Positions 1 to 8,350 of a DNA stretch of 64,000 nt are shown one piece after another; position 1 is the first letter of the stretch, and the number at the start of each line of letters is the position of its first letter. Both the position numbers and the translations under genes were made by a program. Location of the stretch: positions 248,001-312,000 of the forward strand of contig NZ_JAUKWQ010000001.1 in NCBI RefSeq assembly GCF_030504645.1, read 5' to 3'. This DNA is from Rhizobium oryzicola. Lineage in GTDB: Bacteria; Pseudomonadota; Alphaproteobacteria; Rhizobiales; Rhizobiaceae. A model generated the notes under the pieces. That model had not been told where the DNA came from and searched no databases. It saw only the letters and a list, made by a program, of their open reading frames with translations.

Positions 1-122
1 ACATCTCCGCCGTCGAACGGTCGGGCATGCGCGAAATCGTCGAAGGCCAGAAGCTCGGCTACGACCTCGAGCGCGACATGAAGTCCGGCAAGATGTCGGC
101 CTGCAATCTTCAGGCTGCTTGA
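1..122 (+). CDS. Cold-shock protein, C-terminal fragment
   Basis: The window opens inside a gene read from base 3 to the TGA at 120-122. The 39 visible residues include SAVERSGM, EGQKLGYDLERD and end SGKMSACNLQAA. This is the C-terminal part of a CspA-type single-strand nucleic-acid-binding OB fold; rhizobial Csp proteins commonly end KSGKMSADNLQAA. The RNA-binding motifs RNP1 and RNP2 lie upstream of the window and cannot be checked. A terminator-like hairpin follows about 65 bases later, so the gene probably ends its transcript. The family call is fairly secure; which Csp paralogue it is cannot be decided. Confidence 0.8.
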   Translation, partial: ISAVERSGMREIVEGQKLGYDLERDMKSGKMSACNLQAA

Positions 123-187
123 ACCGATACGGGATCTGTTCGCTTTGACCGCGGATGTACCGGCACTGTTGAACGAGATCTCTTGAG

Positions 188-214
188 AGGTCAGGCAGCC
201 CGCCTGGCCTTTTT
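188..214 (+). terminator. Rho-independent terminator after the cold-shock gene
   Basis: A 9-bp stem (188-196 with 202-210, one G-U pair) closes a 5-base loop and is followed directly by TTTT. It lies 65 bases after the csp stop and about 90 bases before the next gene on the same strand. Confidence 0.7.
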
Positions 215-302
215 CCGTTGATGCGCTGTCGCGAATTGCGATGCGCCCGGTCGAGCACGGCCTGTGCCATGCCCATCGACCAAACCTCCCATAGGAACCG
301 AT

Positions 303-527
303 ATGACCGAAACCTACAGCAAACCCCGCCAGCAGGCGGAACTTGCCTTTACCCGCGCCCGCTCGGATTTTCTGGCGCGCGACCGCGCTTTGGAAGAAGT
401 GGATGCCGTCGCACTGGCCCGCGATGAAAAGACGCGCCGCCTCCGGGAAGCACGCCTTGCCAAGGAAAGCGAAACACGCACAGCCGTGACTGCGGCGCTG
501 CTGGCCAAGCGCAGCCGCAAGGCGTGA
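303..527 (+). CDS. Small conserved-type protein of unknown function, 74 aa
   Basis: A 74-residue, highly charged protein (MTETYSKPRQQAELAFTRAR at the start), rich in Ala, Arg, Lys and Glu and predicted almost wholly helical or coiled-coil through RALEEVDAVALARDEKTRRL. It has no cysteines, signal peptide or membrane segment. The ATG at 303 is preferred over a possible start at 264 because the extra 13 residues have no helical pattern and the AGGAA at 293-297 is well spaced for 303. It sits alone between the csp terminator and the convergent aminopeptidase gene. I do not recognise a function; the composition would fit a small nucleic-acid- or protein-binding helix, but that is a guess. Confidence 0.6.
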   Translation: MTETYSKPRQQAELAFTRARSDFLARDRALEEVDAVALARDEKTRRLREARLAKESETRTAVTAALLAKRSRKA

Positions 528-572
528 GCGAACATCGGGCGGTTTGCCCCCCGATGTTCATAGAGAACGGCT

Positions 573-1820
573 TTAAGCCCATTCGCCCTGGCGCATGACG
601 GGCACGCGGGTGCCATCGGCGTGGATACCGTCGATATCCACCTGACCGGAGCCGATCATCCAGTCGATATGGATGAGCGACGAGTTGCCGCCCTGCGCCT
701 TGATCTGATCCTGCGTCAGCGATGCGCCGTTCAGGAAGCATTTCGAATAGCACTGGCCGAGCGCGATGTGGCACGATGCATTCTCGTCGAAGAGTGTGTT
801 GAGGAACAGGATGCCCGACTGCGAGATCGGCGAGGAATGCGGCACCAGCGCCACTTCGCCCAGACGCCGCGCACCTTCATCCGTATCGAGAACCTTGTTC
901 AGCACTGCCTCGCCCTTGCTGGCCTTCGCCTCGACAATGCGGCCCGCCTCGAAACGCACCTGGATATTGTCGATCAGCGTACCCTGATGCGAGAGCGGCT
1001 TGGTGGAGGAGACGTGGCCTTCCACCTTCAGCGCATGCGGCGTGGTGAACACTTCCTCGGTCGGGATATTTGGATTGCAGGTGACGCCATTCTTGGCGGT
1101 CGATGCGCCGCCATGCCATTCGTGACCATCGGCAAGACCGACCGTCAGGTCCGTGCCCGGGCCGGTGAAATGCAAGGCCGCAAAACGCTCGCCATTCAGC
1201 CAGGTGGAACGCTTCTTCAGATTGGCATTGTGCTGCGCCCAGGCCGCAATCGGATCGGCGACATCGACGCGGGATGCGGCGAAGATCGCATCTGCAAGCT
1301 TCCTGACCGCTTCATCCTCGGCAAGGTCCGGAAACACTTGGCGCGCCCAGGCCGGGTTCGGATAGGAGCAGATGTGCCAGTTGATGTCGAAGTTCGAGAT
1401 CTTTTCCAGCGCCGGCTTGTAGGCCATGGAATTCGCCTTGTTGGCGCGCGCCACCTTTTCCGGGTCTTCATTGGCCAGCATCATCGGGTTGTCGCCAGCA
1501 ATGGCGAGACGCGCGGCACCCTTTTCATAGGCCTTGGCCATGCCGTCATAGAGCCAGTTGGCGGCGCGGTCGAAGCTTGCATCCTGCGCGTTGCGATAGC
1601 GCGCCAGCGTGCTTTCCTCATCGGAAAAGATGGTCGTCACCACGCCAGCACCTGCCTTGTAGGCATGCTTGGTGATGAGGCGCACCAGCGGCAGGGCGGC
1701 AATCGGCGCCGTCATCACCAGATCCTGGTTCGCCTGTAGCTGCAGGCCCACTTTGACGGCCACCTCCGCCAGCTTCTCCAGCTTGGTGGAATCGATGACT
1801 TGCGTGTTTTCCGATGTCAT
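573..1820 (-). CDS. M29-family leucyl aminopeptidase (AmpS/AmpT type)
   Basis: A 415-residue cytosolic metallopeptidase of family M29 (thermophilic aminopeptidase AmpS/PepS), which removes N-terminal residues from peptides using a two-metal centre. Family landmarks are visible: EAGRIVEAKASKGE in the linker, LGEVALVPHSSPI with a metal-ligand Glu, DENASCHIALGQCYSKC with the ligand His, and SLIHIDWMIGSG with the final His and Asp ligands near residues 380-385. Length is normal for the family (about 410). It is convergent with the 74-aa gene and is followed upstream on the same strand by ybaK, 69 bases away, so co-transcription is possible. Substrate preference cannot be inferred. Confidence 0.92.
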   Translation of the reverse strand: MTSENTQVIDSTKLEKLAEVAVKVGLQLQANQDLVMTAPIAALPLVRLITKHAYKAGAGVVTTIFSDEESTLARYRNAQDASFDRAANWLYDGMAKAYEKGAARLAIAGDNPMMLANEDPEKVARANKANSMAYKPALEKISNFDINWHICSYPNPAWARQVFPDLAEDEAVRKLADAIFAASRVDVADPIAAWAQHNANLKKRSTWLNGERFAALHFTGPGTDLTVGLADGHEWHGGASTAKNGVTCNPNIPTEEVFTTPHALKVEGHVSSTKPLSHQGTLIDNIQVRFEAGRIVEAKASKGEAVLNKVLDTDEGARRLGEVALVPHSSPISQSGILFLNTLFDENASCHIALGQCYSKCFLNGASLTQDQIKAQGGNSSLIHIDWMIGSGQVDIDGIHADGTRVPVMRQGEWA

Positions 1821-1889
1821 GAAATCTGCCTATGTTAGGGATGCGGTTGAAATGACAGATAGGCGCTTGCAGCCCGGTCGGCAACGCGC

Positions 1890-2366
1890 TCAATCGGCAA
1901 CAACGGGTGCAACGATGGCTTTCAACACGTCACGGGCATCCGCCGGCGACAGCCGCACCTGCAAGCCCCGCTGCCCGCCATTCATGTAAACGAGCGGCTC
2001 GGACAGTGCGGCCTCTTCGATGACGGTTGGTACCTGCTTCTTCTGGCCGAAGGGGCTTATGCCGCCGACCACATAGCCGGTGGCCTTCTCGGCTGCGGGC
2101 GGCTTCATCATCGCCGCCGACTTACCGCCAAAAGCTGCGGCGAGCTTCTTCATGGAAACCTCGTGATCGGAGGGCACCACCGCGCAAACGGCCTTGCCAT
2201 CCACCTCCGCCATCAGCGTCTTCAGCACGCGATGCGGCTCCTCACCCAAAGCTTCCGCCGCCTGCAGGCCGATGCGTTCCGCGTTGGGGTCGTAGTCGTA
2301 GCTGTGGACGGTGAAGGCAACGCCGGCCTTGGCAAGTGTCTGGGTTGCGCGGGTGGTCTTGGACAT
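1890..2366 (-). CDS. ybaK: Cys-tRNA(Pro) deacylase, YbaK/EbsC family
   Basis: A 158-residue single-domain editing enzyme of the YbaK/ProX superfamily. It hydrolyses mischarged Cys-tRNA(Pro) and can act on Cys-tRNA(Cys) in trans. The reading includes the N-terminal KAGVAFTVHSYDYDP, the central VVPSDHEVSMKKLAAAFG with the conserved Lys-Lys, ATGYVVGGISPFGQKK with the GxxSPxG loop, and a C-terminal VYMNGGQRGLQVRLSP. These match YbaK rather than ProXp-ala. The gene begins 6 bases after the stop of the ArsC-like gene, indicating one transcript. No frameshift or missing motif is seen. Confidence 0.93.
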   Translation of the reverse strand: MSKTTRATQTLAKAGVAFTVHSYDYDPNAERIGLQAAEALGEEPHRVLKTLMAEVDGKAVCAVVPSDHEVSMKKLAAAFGGKSAAMMKPPAAEKATGYVVGGISPFGQKKQVPTVIEEAALSEPLVYMNGGQRGLQVRLSPADARDVLKAIVAPVVAD

Positions 2367-2372
2367 GGGGTA

Positions 2373-2723
2373 TCACCTGGAAGCGAACAGACCGTCATAG
2401 GTTTCAGGCTTGAAACCGATGGTCAAGCCGTCAGGCGTTTCCAACACTGGCCGCTTGATCATCGAAGGCTGGGCGAGCATCAGGGTAATGGCCTTTTGTT
2501 CATCAAGGTTCGATCGCTCCGCCTCATCCAGCTTACGAAACGTGGTGCCGGCACGATTCAGCACCGTCTCCCAGCCCTTTGCGGAGACCCAGGATTTCAG
2601 CCTATCCGCATCGATGCCTTCCGCCTTGTAGTCGTGAAAACGGTAGGTGATCTGGCGTTCGTCCAGCCAGTTCCGCGCCTTCTTCATCGTGTCGCAGTTC
2701 TTGATACCGTAGAGGGTGATCAT
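2373..2723 (-). CDS. ArsC/Spx-like thioredoxin-fold protein (YffB family)
   Basis: A 116-residue protein of the ArsC superfamily, close to YffB. The start at 2723 (MITLYGIKNCDTMKKARNWL) is chosen because this is where family members begin; a 20-residue upstream extension is possible but unlike the family. Only a single active-site-like Cys is present (KNCDTMKKA, residue 9), without the CxxC of thioredoxins. The middle GWETVLNRAGTTFRKLD and the C-terminal IKRPVLETPDGLTIGF are the ArsC-family RP segment. E. coli YffB binds glutathione and is often described as a glutathione-dependent thiol reductase; arsenate reduction should not be assumed. It is probably co-transcribed with ybaK. Confidence 0.88.
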   Translation of the reverse strand: MITLYGIKNCDTMKKARNWLDERQITYRFHDYKAEGIDADRLKSWVSAKGWETVLNRAGTTFRKLDEAERSNLDEQKAITLMLAQPSMIKRPVLETPDGLTIGFKPETYDGLFASR

Positions 2724-2900
2724 TCGTTCGTTCCATGCTCCCTTTGTTTCATGCACAATGCCCTCTCTATGCCGTTTTCGCAAACGTTAAGAAAGCGTTA
2801 GGTATTCGACATGCGGTCAGTGCATGCCTCTTATCCCCTCTTGTGCATTGCGATCGGGGCAGGGGAGGCGCATATCGGGGACATCGAAAAGGAGATGAAG

Positions 2901-3074
2901 ATGTCTACGAATATTAACAGGATGCGCGGTGGTTTCATCGGTCGTGCCATCACTGTTTTTGGTGCTGCTGCTCATGCGTCCGCTGCCGTTGAAAATGGCC
3001 GCAACCCCAAGAAGCAGGACCTTGCGAGACTCGGCATCGATCCGACGGCTTTCGATCTTCTGCGTTCGCGGTAA
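2901..3074 (+). CDS. Small protein of unknown function, 57 aa
   Basis: A 57-residue protein (MSTNINRMRGGFIGRAITVF) with a small hydrophobic stretch in the first half, then AAVENGRNPKKQDLARLGID and ending PTAFDLLRSR. The ATG at 2901 is set by AAGGAG at 2889-2894, six bases upstream; the ATG at 2895 touches the ribosome-binding site and is unlikely. The C-terminal pattern Arg-x-Pro-x-x-x-Asp-Leu-x-x-Leu-Gly-Ile-Asp resembles the end of small DUF1127/YjiS-type rhizobial proteins, but the N-terminus does not clearly fit. It lies between the divergent ArsC-like gene and the chemotaxis receptor. Function unknown. Confidence 0.6.
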   Translation: MSTNINRMRGGFIGRAITVFGAAAHASAAVENGRNPKKQDLARLGIDPTAFDLLRSR

Positions 3075-3160
3075 GCTAAGTAAGAGCTGAAATTCAGCAC
3101 ATTCTAATTCTTCATTAACCATGCAGGCGCACTCTTTCTCGCGAAGGTGGAGGATACGCC

Positions 3161-4609
3161 GTGCATGCAATGTTGAAGAATGCGCCGGATGACGGGCGAC
3201 AGAGCTTTGTCGCTCCTGCCAGTGACGAATCTCGATTGCGCTCCGCAATAGATCGGTTGGCGCGCGAGGCCTCGGCGCTCGGACTGCACATTGTTGATAT
3301 TACGGCGACCATTCAGGACACGGCGGCCCAATCCTCTGAACATGCGGGTCTGTTGGTGCGGCTTGCGGGATCTGCGCAATCCATCGCCACCTCCAATCGT
3401 GGCATTGCGGAATCGCTGGCCGAGACGGACCGGCTGGCATCCGGCGCGCGTTCCGTGCTGGGCGATCAGGCAAGTCAGCTCAGCAGTTCCTTGATGGCCA
3501 TCGATCAGATGGTGTCTGCATCCGGAGAGATCGGAACGGAAATCCGTTCCTTTTCCGGCGCTCTGGCCGATGTCGGAAAGTTGGCGGACGATATCGGCAC
3601 GATCGCCCGGCAAACCAATCTTCTGGCATTGAATGCAGCGATCGAGGCCGCGCGTGCAGGTGATGCCGGGAAAGGGTTTGCGGTCGTCGCGGCGGAAGTG
3701 CGGGCGCTATCATTGCAGACGTCCCAGACCACAAGCTCGATCCAGCAAACCTTGTCGCTACTCGGGCAGCGCATCGAGAAGCTGATTGCTGCAGGTGACG
3801 GCGCGCGCAGCTCTGCCGAGCAAGTCAAGTCCACGGCAGGTGGGGTGCAGGGCTCCTTCCGGGAAGTGGAGCAGTTGATGACGCGCATTCTCGACAGCGC
3901 GTCCACGCTGGCCCGATCGACGGAGAGCGTTGATCTGCAATGCACCGAATTTGCCTCCGCCATTGCTGTTGCCGCTGACCGCATTGGACAGTCCAACGAC
4001 AAGCTTCAGCAGACGGCGCATCGCGCGGGCGAAGTGGTGACCATTTCCGAGCGCATGATCCAGGCGATTGCCGGCACGGGGCTTGAGACGCCGGATACCC
4101 CTTATATCAAAAAGGCCATGGCGGTCGCAGCGGAGATCGGCGCGGCATTCGAAGATGCTCTGCGCACCGGGCGCATCGACACGGGCCGCCTGTTCGACAG
4201 GCAGTATCGCGCCATCTCCGGCACCAATCCCGTGCAGTACATGGCCGCCTTCACGGATTTTACCGATCAGGTTCTGCCGCCGATCCAGGAAGAGGTGGCA
4301 CAAAGCGACGAGCGGATCGCCTTTTGCGCCGCCATCGATGAAAACGGCTATCTGCCGACCCATAACAGAAAGTTCTCGCAGCCCCAGCGGCCGGGTGATG
4401 TGGACTGGAACACGGCCAATTCCCGCAATCGCCGCATCTTCAACGATCGCGTTGGTCTTGCCGCCGGTCGCAACACGGAGCCTTTCCTGCTGCAGACGTA
4501 CCGGCGGGATATGGGCGGTGGCCAGTTCGTGATGATGAAAGACATTTCCGCGCCCATCACGGTGAACGGCAGGCATTGGGGCGGCCTGCGGCTTGCCATC
4601 CGGGCGTGA
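3161..4609 (+). CDS. Soluble methyl-accepting chemotaxis protein with C-terminal sensor domain
   Basis: A 482-residue receptor with no transmembrane segment. Residues about 25-315 form the helical MCP signalling region; the hairpin tip that binds CheA/CheW is near residues 145-184 ([20 protein letters not shown], then [14 protein letters not shown]). Residues about 320-482 form a globular domain with [33 protein letters not shown] and HWGGLRLA, a conserved module found at the C-terminus of cytoplasmic MCPs in many alphaproteobacteria. Signalling module first and sensor last is the reverse of classical receptors. GTG at 3161 is taken as the start because GGTGGAGGA precedes it by about 6 bases; an ATG at 3170 is the alternative. 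Its stop abuts the stop of the lacI-type gene. Ligand unknown. Confidence 0.88.
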   Translation: MHAMLKNAPDDGRQSFVAPASDESRLRSAIDRLAREASALGLHIVDITATIQDTAAQSSEHAGLLVRLAGSAQSIATSNRGIAESLAETDRLASGARSVLGDQASQLSSSLMAIDQMVSASGEIGTEIRSFSGALADVGKLADDIGTIARQTNLLALNAAIEAARAGDAGKGFAVVAAEVRALSLQTSQTTSSIQQTLSLLGQRIEKLIAAGDGARSSAEQVKSTAGGVQGSFREVEQLMTRILDSASTLARSTESVDLQCTEFASAIAVAADRIGQSNDKLQQTAHRAGEVVTISERMIQAIAGTGLETPDTPYIKKAMAVAAEIGAAFEDALRTGRIDTGRLFDRQYRAISGTNPVQYMAAFTDFTDQVLPPIQEEVAQSDERIAFCAAIDENGYLPTHNRKFSQPQRPGDVDWNTANSRNRRIFNDRVGLAAGRNTEPFLLQTYRRDMGGGQFVMMKDISAPITVNGRHWGGLRLAIRA

Positions 4610-5659
4610 TTAGTCTCTTGGGGCCATGGCCGACCAGACCGGCTGGCTGATGCTTTGTAGCAACTCGGGTGAGACGCCATCGATACGGGCAATCACCGCC
4701 TTGGCAAGCTCGCGGCCCGCATGGCGCACATCCTCGTTGATCGTGAGGATTTCCGGCCGGATCCAGTTGAGGAACTCCGCCGACTGCTTGGAAACCATGT
4801 CGACCGACTGCCCCAAACGGTGACCGGCTGCCTCCATGCCTGCCACCATGGCGATGGAGGAACTGCCGCTGATCGAGATGATCCCGTCCGGCGGCTCGGG
4901 TGAGCGCATCAGGCTTTCCATATGGCTGCGCAAGTGATCGAGCGAGGCTTCGCTTGAGATGCGCCCCATGGCAGCCTCCGTCGCGCCGAACTCCATCAGT
5001 CCACGCTCGAAGCCAATGCGTGTGTGCAGGTAATAGGAAAGCTTGGCCGGGGGCGGCAGAAGCGCAATCCGCTTGCGACCACGCGCCACCAGTCGCTGCA
5101 CAGCCTGATAAGCAAAGGCCTCGTTGTCGAAATCATGAAAGGGATGAACAATCCCCATGTCGGTGCGGCCATGCGTGGCGAAGGGAAAATTGCGTTCCGT
5201 CATCAGCGCCACGCGCGGATCGTCCGGCGCCGTGCGGGAGATGATCATGCCATCGGCCGAACCGGTTTCAAGGATATAGCGCACCGGCACCATCGGGTCC
5301 TTCTGGTGCACATGCGGTGTCAGAACCAGGTGATACTGGGTGCCTGCCAGCACTTCGGAAATGCCGAACATGATCTGGCTGGTAAAGCCCATCAGTTCTT
5401 CCTCGATGCTGAGCACCAAGGCAATTACGTTGGTCTTGCCGGTGCGCAAGCGCACGCCCGCCCGGTTCGGCTGGTAGCCCAGCTGGTTCGCCACCAGGCG
5501 CACGCGCTCCTTGGTATCAGCGCCGATGTCCGGCGCATCCTTCAGCGCACGCGATACGGTCGTGATGCCGAGGCCCGTCATATAGGCGATCGTCTTCAGC
5601 GTCGGGCGCTCGCGCGCCGCTTGCGGCGTCACGCCCTTGTGTCTGTTGCTGTCATCCAT
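4610..5659 (-). CDS. LacI-family transcriptional regulator of the sugar operon
   Basis: A 349-residue LacI/GalR repressor. The N-terminus carries the helix-turn-helix and hinge ([20 protein letters not shown], then [10 protein letters not shown]), followed by a periplasmic-binding-protein-like effector domain. The ATG at 5659 gives the usual length; an open extension to 5833 is rejected because it lacks family similarity and would run across the palindrome at 5762-5775. The gene is divergent from the sugar ABC/glycosidase operon beginning at 6079, which it presumably controls. Two CG-centred palindromes of the kind bound by LacI proteins lie in the intervening 419 bases. The inducer is probably a mannose- or xylose-containing oligosaccharide (inference from the operon). 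Confidence 0.92.
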   Translation of the reverse strand: MDDSNRHKGVTPQAARERPTLKTIAYMTGLGITTVSRALKDAPDIGADTKERVRLVANQLGYQPNRAGVRLRTGKTNVIALVLSIEEELMGFTSQIMFGISEVLAGTQYHLVLTPHVHQKDPMVPVRYILETGSADGMIISRTAPDDPRVALMTERNFPFATHGRTDMGIVHPFHDFDNEAFAYQAVQRLVARGRKRIALLPPPAKLSYYLHTRIGFERGLMEFGATEAAMGRISSEASLDHLRSHMESLMRSPEPPDGIISISGSSSIAMVAGMEAAGHRLGQSVDMVSKQSAEFLNWIRPEILTINEDVRHAGRELAKAVIARIDGVSPELLQSISQPVWSAMAPRD

Positions 5660-5761
5660 GTATCGCCGCCACCCGTTGAAGACCGCGCCCTTATAAAGTC
5701 CTCCAGCGCTGTCTGCAAACGATGTGCCTCTCTCCCGACTGGAACGAAACAAGCAATAAAA

Positions 5762-5775
5762 CTGTAACGTTACAG
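5762..5775. promoter_or_regulatory. LacI-family operator candidate 1
   Basis: CTGTAACGTTACAG is a perfect 14-bp palindrome centred on CG, the symmetry typical of LacI/GalR operators. It lies 102 bases upstream of the regulator's own ATG, so it could mediate autoregulation or looping with the site near 6052. Confidence 0.6.
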
Positions 5776-6051
5776 GAGAAATGTCGAGTGAAATTTCCTG
5801 GCCTATTGTCGAAAAAGCACGCAAAAGTAGCACAACGCAGGCGCGGAATCCTTTTTGCGTCCGCGAACGCTCCGGGCATTCTAAAATTGCTGTTTTCCGG
5901 TCAAATGGCCAAGTCTATTGGAGAATAGGACTGTCGGTGAACTCTCTGCGGTCGCAGCATAATACAACTAAAGAGAGTATTTGTCGGTATCTTAAAAATT
6001 TCTTTCGCTTTCCCGTTGCGCTCCTCCGCGCTTTGACATAGCTTTTTTACG

Positions 6052-6061
6052 GAAACGTTTC
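6052..6061. promoter_or_regulatory. LacI-family operator candidate 2
   Basis: GAAACGTTTC is a perfect 10-bp CG-centred palindrome 17 bases before the start of the binding-protein gene and 14 bases after a TTGACA. Binding there would block the promoter directly. Its half-site (GAAAC) differs from that of the first palindrome (GTAAC). Confidence 0.5.
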
Positions 6062-6078
6062 AGTGAGGGAGGAGACTC

Positions 6079-7314
6079 ATGCGTCTGCAGTATTTGGCGG
6101 CTGTTCTGGCAGCCAGTGTGATGCTTCCGGCGGCTCATGCCGGGGCAACGGATCTGGAAGTAACCCATTGGTGGACCTCGGGCGGTGAAGCCGCCGCGGT
6201 CAAGGAATTGGCGAAAGCCTTCGACGCGTCCGGCAACAAATGGATCGACGGCGCCATTGCCGGTTCCGGCGGTACGGCCCGCCCGATCATGATCAGCCGC
6301 ATCACAGGCGGCGACCCCATGGGTGCCACGCAGTTCAACCATGGTCGTCAGGCGCAGGAACTCGTGCAGGCCGGCCTGATGCGGGACCTGACCGATGTCG
6401 CCAAGCGCGAGAACTGGGAGAAGATCATCCGTCCCGCCGGGCTTCTGAAGTCCTGCACCATCGACGGCAAGATCTATTGCGCGCCGGTCAACATCCATTC
6501 CTGGCAGTGGCTGTGGCTCTCCAATGCCGCCTTCAAGAAGGCGGGCGTGGACGTGCCGAAGAACTGGAACGAATTCGTGGCGGCAGGTCCGGCCCTGCAG
6601 AAGGCCGGCATCCAGCCGCTGGCGCTCGGCGGCCAGCCCTGGCAGGCCAACGGCCTGTTCGACACGCTGATGATCTCGCTTGGCGGCAAGGACCTCTACA
6701 CCAAGGTCTATCAGGACAAGGACAAGGCCACGATCACCGGGCCTGAGGTCGCCAAGATCTTCAAGGCGGCGGATGATGCCCGCAAGCTTTCCAAGGGCAC
6801 CAATGTGCAGGATTGGAACCAGGCCACCAACATGGTGATAACAGGCAAGGCCGGCGGCCAGGTGATGGGTGACTGGGCGCAGGGCGAATTCCAGCTGGCC
6901 GGCCAGAAGGCCGGAACCGATTACAGCTGCCTGCCAGGCCTCGGCCTCAACGAATATCTAACCACCGGCGGCGACGCCTTCTATTTCCCGCTGCTGAAGG
7001 ATCCAGCCAAGGCCAAGGCGCAGGAAGCGCTCGCTTCCGTTATCGTCGATCCAAAAACGCAGGTTGCCTTCAACTTGAAGAAGGGCTCGCTGCCGATCCG
7101 TGGCGACGTGGATCTGGGCGCTGCCAACGATTGCATGAAGAAGGGTCTGGCCATCCTTGACAAGGGTAGCGTCCTGACGAGCACCGACCAGTTGCTGTCG
7201 GCCGATACGCAGAAGCAGAAGGAGGACCTGTTCTCCGAATTCTTCGCCAGCACGTCCATGACGCCAGAGGCGGCACAGGCGCGCTTTGCCAAGATCGTGG
7301 CCGCTGCCGACTGA
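6079..7314 (+). CDS. Sugar ABC transporter periplasmic binding protein (glucose/mannose-type, GtsA-like)
   Basis: A 411-residue family-1 solute-binding protein (COG1653) that delivers sugar to the inner-membrane permeases encoded next. A Sec signal peptide is visible (MRLQYLAAVLAASVMLPAAH, cleavage near AHA-GA, residue 22). The mature start LEVTHWWTSGGEAAAVKEL, the pair of cysteines around LLKSCTIDGKIYCAPVN and the aromatic-rich HSWQWLWLSN resemble glucose/mannose-binding proteins such as Pseudomonas GtsA. The ribosome-binding site is GGGAGGAG. It is the first gene of the operon and is followed by a stem-loop. The glycosidases downstream suggest the true ligand is a manno- or xylo-oligosaccharide; specificity is not provable here. 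Confidence 0.9.
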   Translation: MRLQYLAAVLAASVMLPAAHAGATDLEVTHWWTSGGEAAAVKELAKAFDASGNKWIDGAIAGSGGTARPIMISRITGGDPMGATQFNHGRQAQELVQAGLMRDLTDVAKRENWEKIIRPAGLLKSCTIDGKIYCAPVNIHSWQWLWLSNAAFKKAGVDVPKNWNEFVAAGPALQKAGIQPLALGGQPWQANGLFDTLMISLGGKDLYTKVYQDKDKATITGPEVAKIFKAADDARKLSKGTNVQDWNQATNMVITGKAGGQVMGDWAQGEFQLAGQKAGTDYSCLPGLGLNEYLTTGGDAFYFPLLKDPAKAKAQEALASVIVDPKTQVAFNLKKGSLPIRGDVDLGAANDCMKKGLAILDKGSVLTSTDQLLSADTQKQKEDLFSEFFASTSMTPEAAQARFAKIVAAAD

Positions 7315-7326
7315 TCATTCCCATAC

Positions 7327-7356
7327 CCCCGGCATCGCCACCCCTCGGTGCCGGGG
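7327..7356 (+). other. Intercistronic stem-loop after the binding-protein gene
   Basis: CCCCGGCATCG (7327-7337) pairs with CGGTGCCGGGG (7346-7356) around an 8-base loop, with one G-U pair. There is no U-tract. Hairpins here commonly protect the abundant binding-protein mRNA or lower transcription into the permease genes (family knowledge; not shown for this operon). Confidence 0.6.
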
Positions 7357-7447
7357 CACTCGCCGCCAGAGCGGCCAGTGAACGCGGAAAGATTGTTCGT
7401 AGAGTCTTACCTTTATCGATTGCCTGCGTGGAGGAGGATTCCGCCGC

Positions 7448-8350
7448 ATGAGGTCAACTGTGCCTGCCGGACGGCCAAATCGTCTTTTTCGAAACCTGAA
7501 TTCCAAGATCGCGCTGATCCCGATGATCCTGACGGCGCTTGTCGTCTTTCTCGGCGGCACGGTCTGGACCGTCGTCTATTCCTTCACCCGCTCGGGGCTT
7601 CTGCCGCGCCTGACCTTTGTCGGTCTCGACCAGTATGAGCGGCTCTGGGCGGCTCCGCGCTGGATCATCTCCATCCAGAATCTGGCCATCTATGGTGTGC
7701 TCTCGCTGATCTTCAGCCTGGTCATCGGCTTCATTCTGGCCGCCCTGATGGACCAGAAGATCCGCTTCGAGAACACATTCCGCACGATCTTTCTGTATCC
7801 TTTCGCCCTGTCCTTCATCGTCACCGGCCTCGTCTGGCAGTGGATCCTCAACCCGGAATTCGGCGTGCAGTCTGTGGTGCGCTCGATCGGCTTCACCAAT
7901 TTCACCTTTGATCCGCTCTACAATTCGCAGATCGTCATCTATGGCGTCCTGATTGCCGGCCTCTGGCAGGGCACGGGGCTCGTCATGTGCCTGATGCTGG
8001 CAGGTCTGCGCGGCATTGACGAGGATATCTGGAAAGCTGCGCGTGTCGACGGCATCCCCATGTGGCGCACCTATCTCTTCATCGTCATTCCCATGATGCG
8101 CCCGGTCTTCATCACCACGCTGGTGCTGATCGCAAGCGGTATCGTCAAGGTTTACGATCTGGTGGTTGCGCAAACCAGCGGTGGCCCCGGCATCGCCTCG
8201 GAAGTGCCCGCAAAGTATGTTTACGATTACATGTTTCAGGCGCAGAACCTCGGCCAAGGCTTCGCGGCTTCCACCATGATGCTGATCACGGTCGCGATCA
8301 TTGTCATCCCATGGGCTTACCTCGAATTCGGAGGAAAGAAGCGTGGCTAA
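7448..8350 (+). CDS. Sugar ABC transporter permease, first subunit (GtsB/UgpA-like)
   Basis: A 300-residue inner-membrane permease of the CUT1 family with six predicted hydrophobic segments. It has the MalF/UgpA-type EAA loop, here GIDEDIWKAARVDGIPMWRT, which docks to the ATPase. The N-terminus is cytoplasmic and basic (MRSTVPAGRPNRLFRNLNSK). ATG at 7448 is preceded by GGAGGA about 10 bases upstream. Its last 8 bases overlap the GTG start of the next permease, so the two subunits are translationally coupled and presumably form a heterodimeric channel. Confidence 0.92.
   Translation: MRSTVPAGRPNRLFRNLNSKIALIPMILTALVVFLGGTVWTVVYSFTRSGLLPRLTFVGLDQYERLWAAPRWIISIQNLAIYGVLSLIFSLVIGFILAALMDQKIRFENTFRTIFLYPFALSFIVTGLVWQWILNPEFGVQSVVRSIGFTNFTFDPLYNSQIVIYGVLIAGLWQGTGLVMCLMLAGLRGIDEDIWKAARVDGIPMWRTYLFIVIPMMRPVFITTLVLIASGIVKVYDLVVAQTSGGPGIASEVPAKYVYDYMFQAQNLGQGFAASTMMLITVAIIVIPWAYLEFGGKKRG

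Larger units (their letters stand above)
5660..6078. other. Divergent promoter region between lacI-type gene and sugar operon
   Basis: This 419-base gap contains no convincing gene. It is AT-richer than its surroundings in 5740-6050. It carries the palindromes at 5762-5775 and 6052-6061, a TTGACA at 6033-6038 that could be a -35 box whose -10 would overlap the second palindrome, and a ribosome-binding GGGAGGAG just before the ATG at 6079. Confidence 0.55.

Noticed and set aside
621-1739. 372-codon plus-strand frame opposite the M29 aminopeptidase
   Set aside because: It is antisense to a gene with clear family motifs; the conceptual protein has no recognisable domain and reflects GC-rich codon structure.
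5660-5833. Upstream extension of the LacI-type regulator by 58 codons
   Set aside because: No family similarity, and it would run through the operator-like palindrome; the usual LacI start is at 5659.
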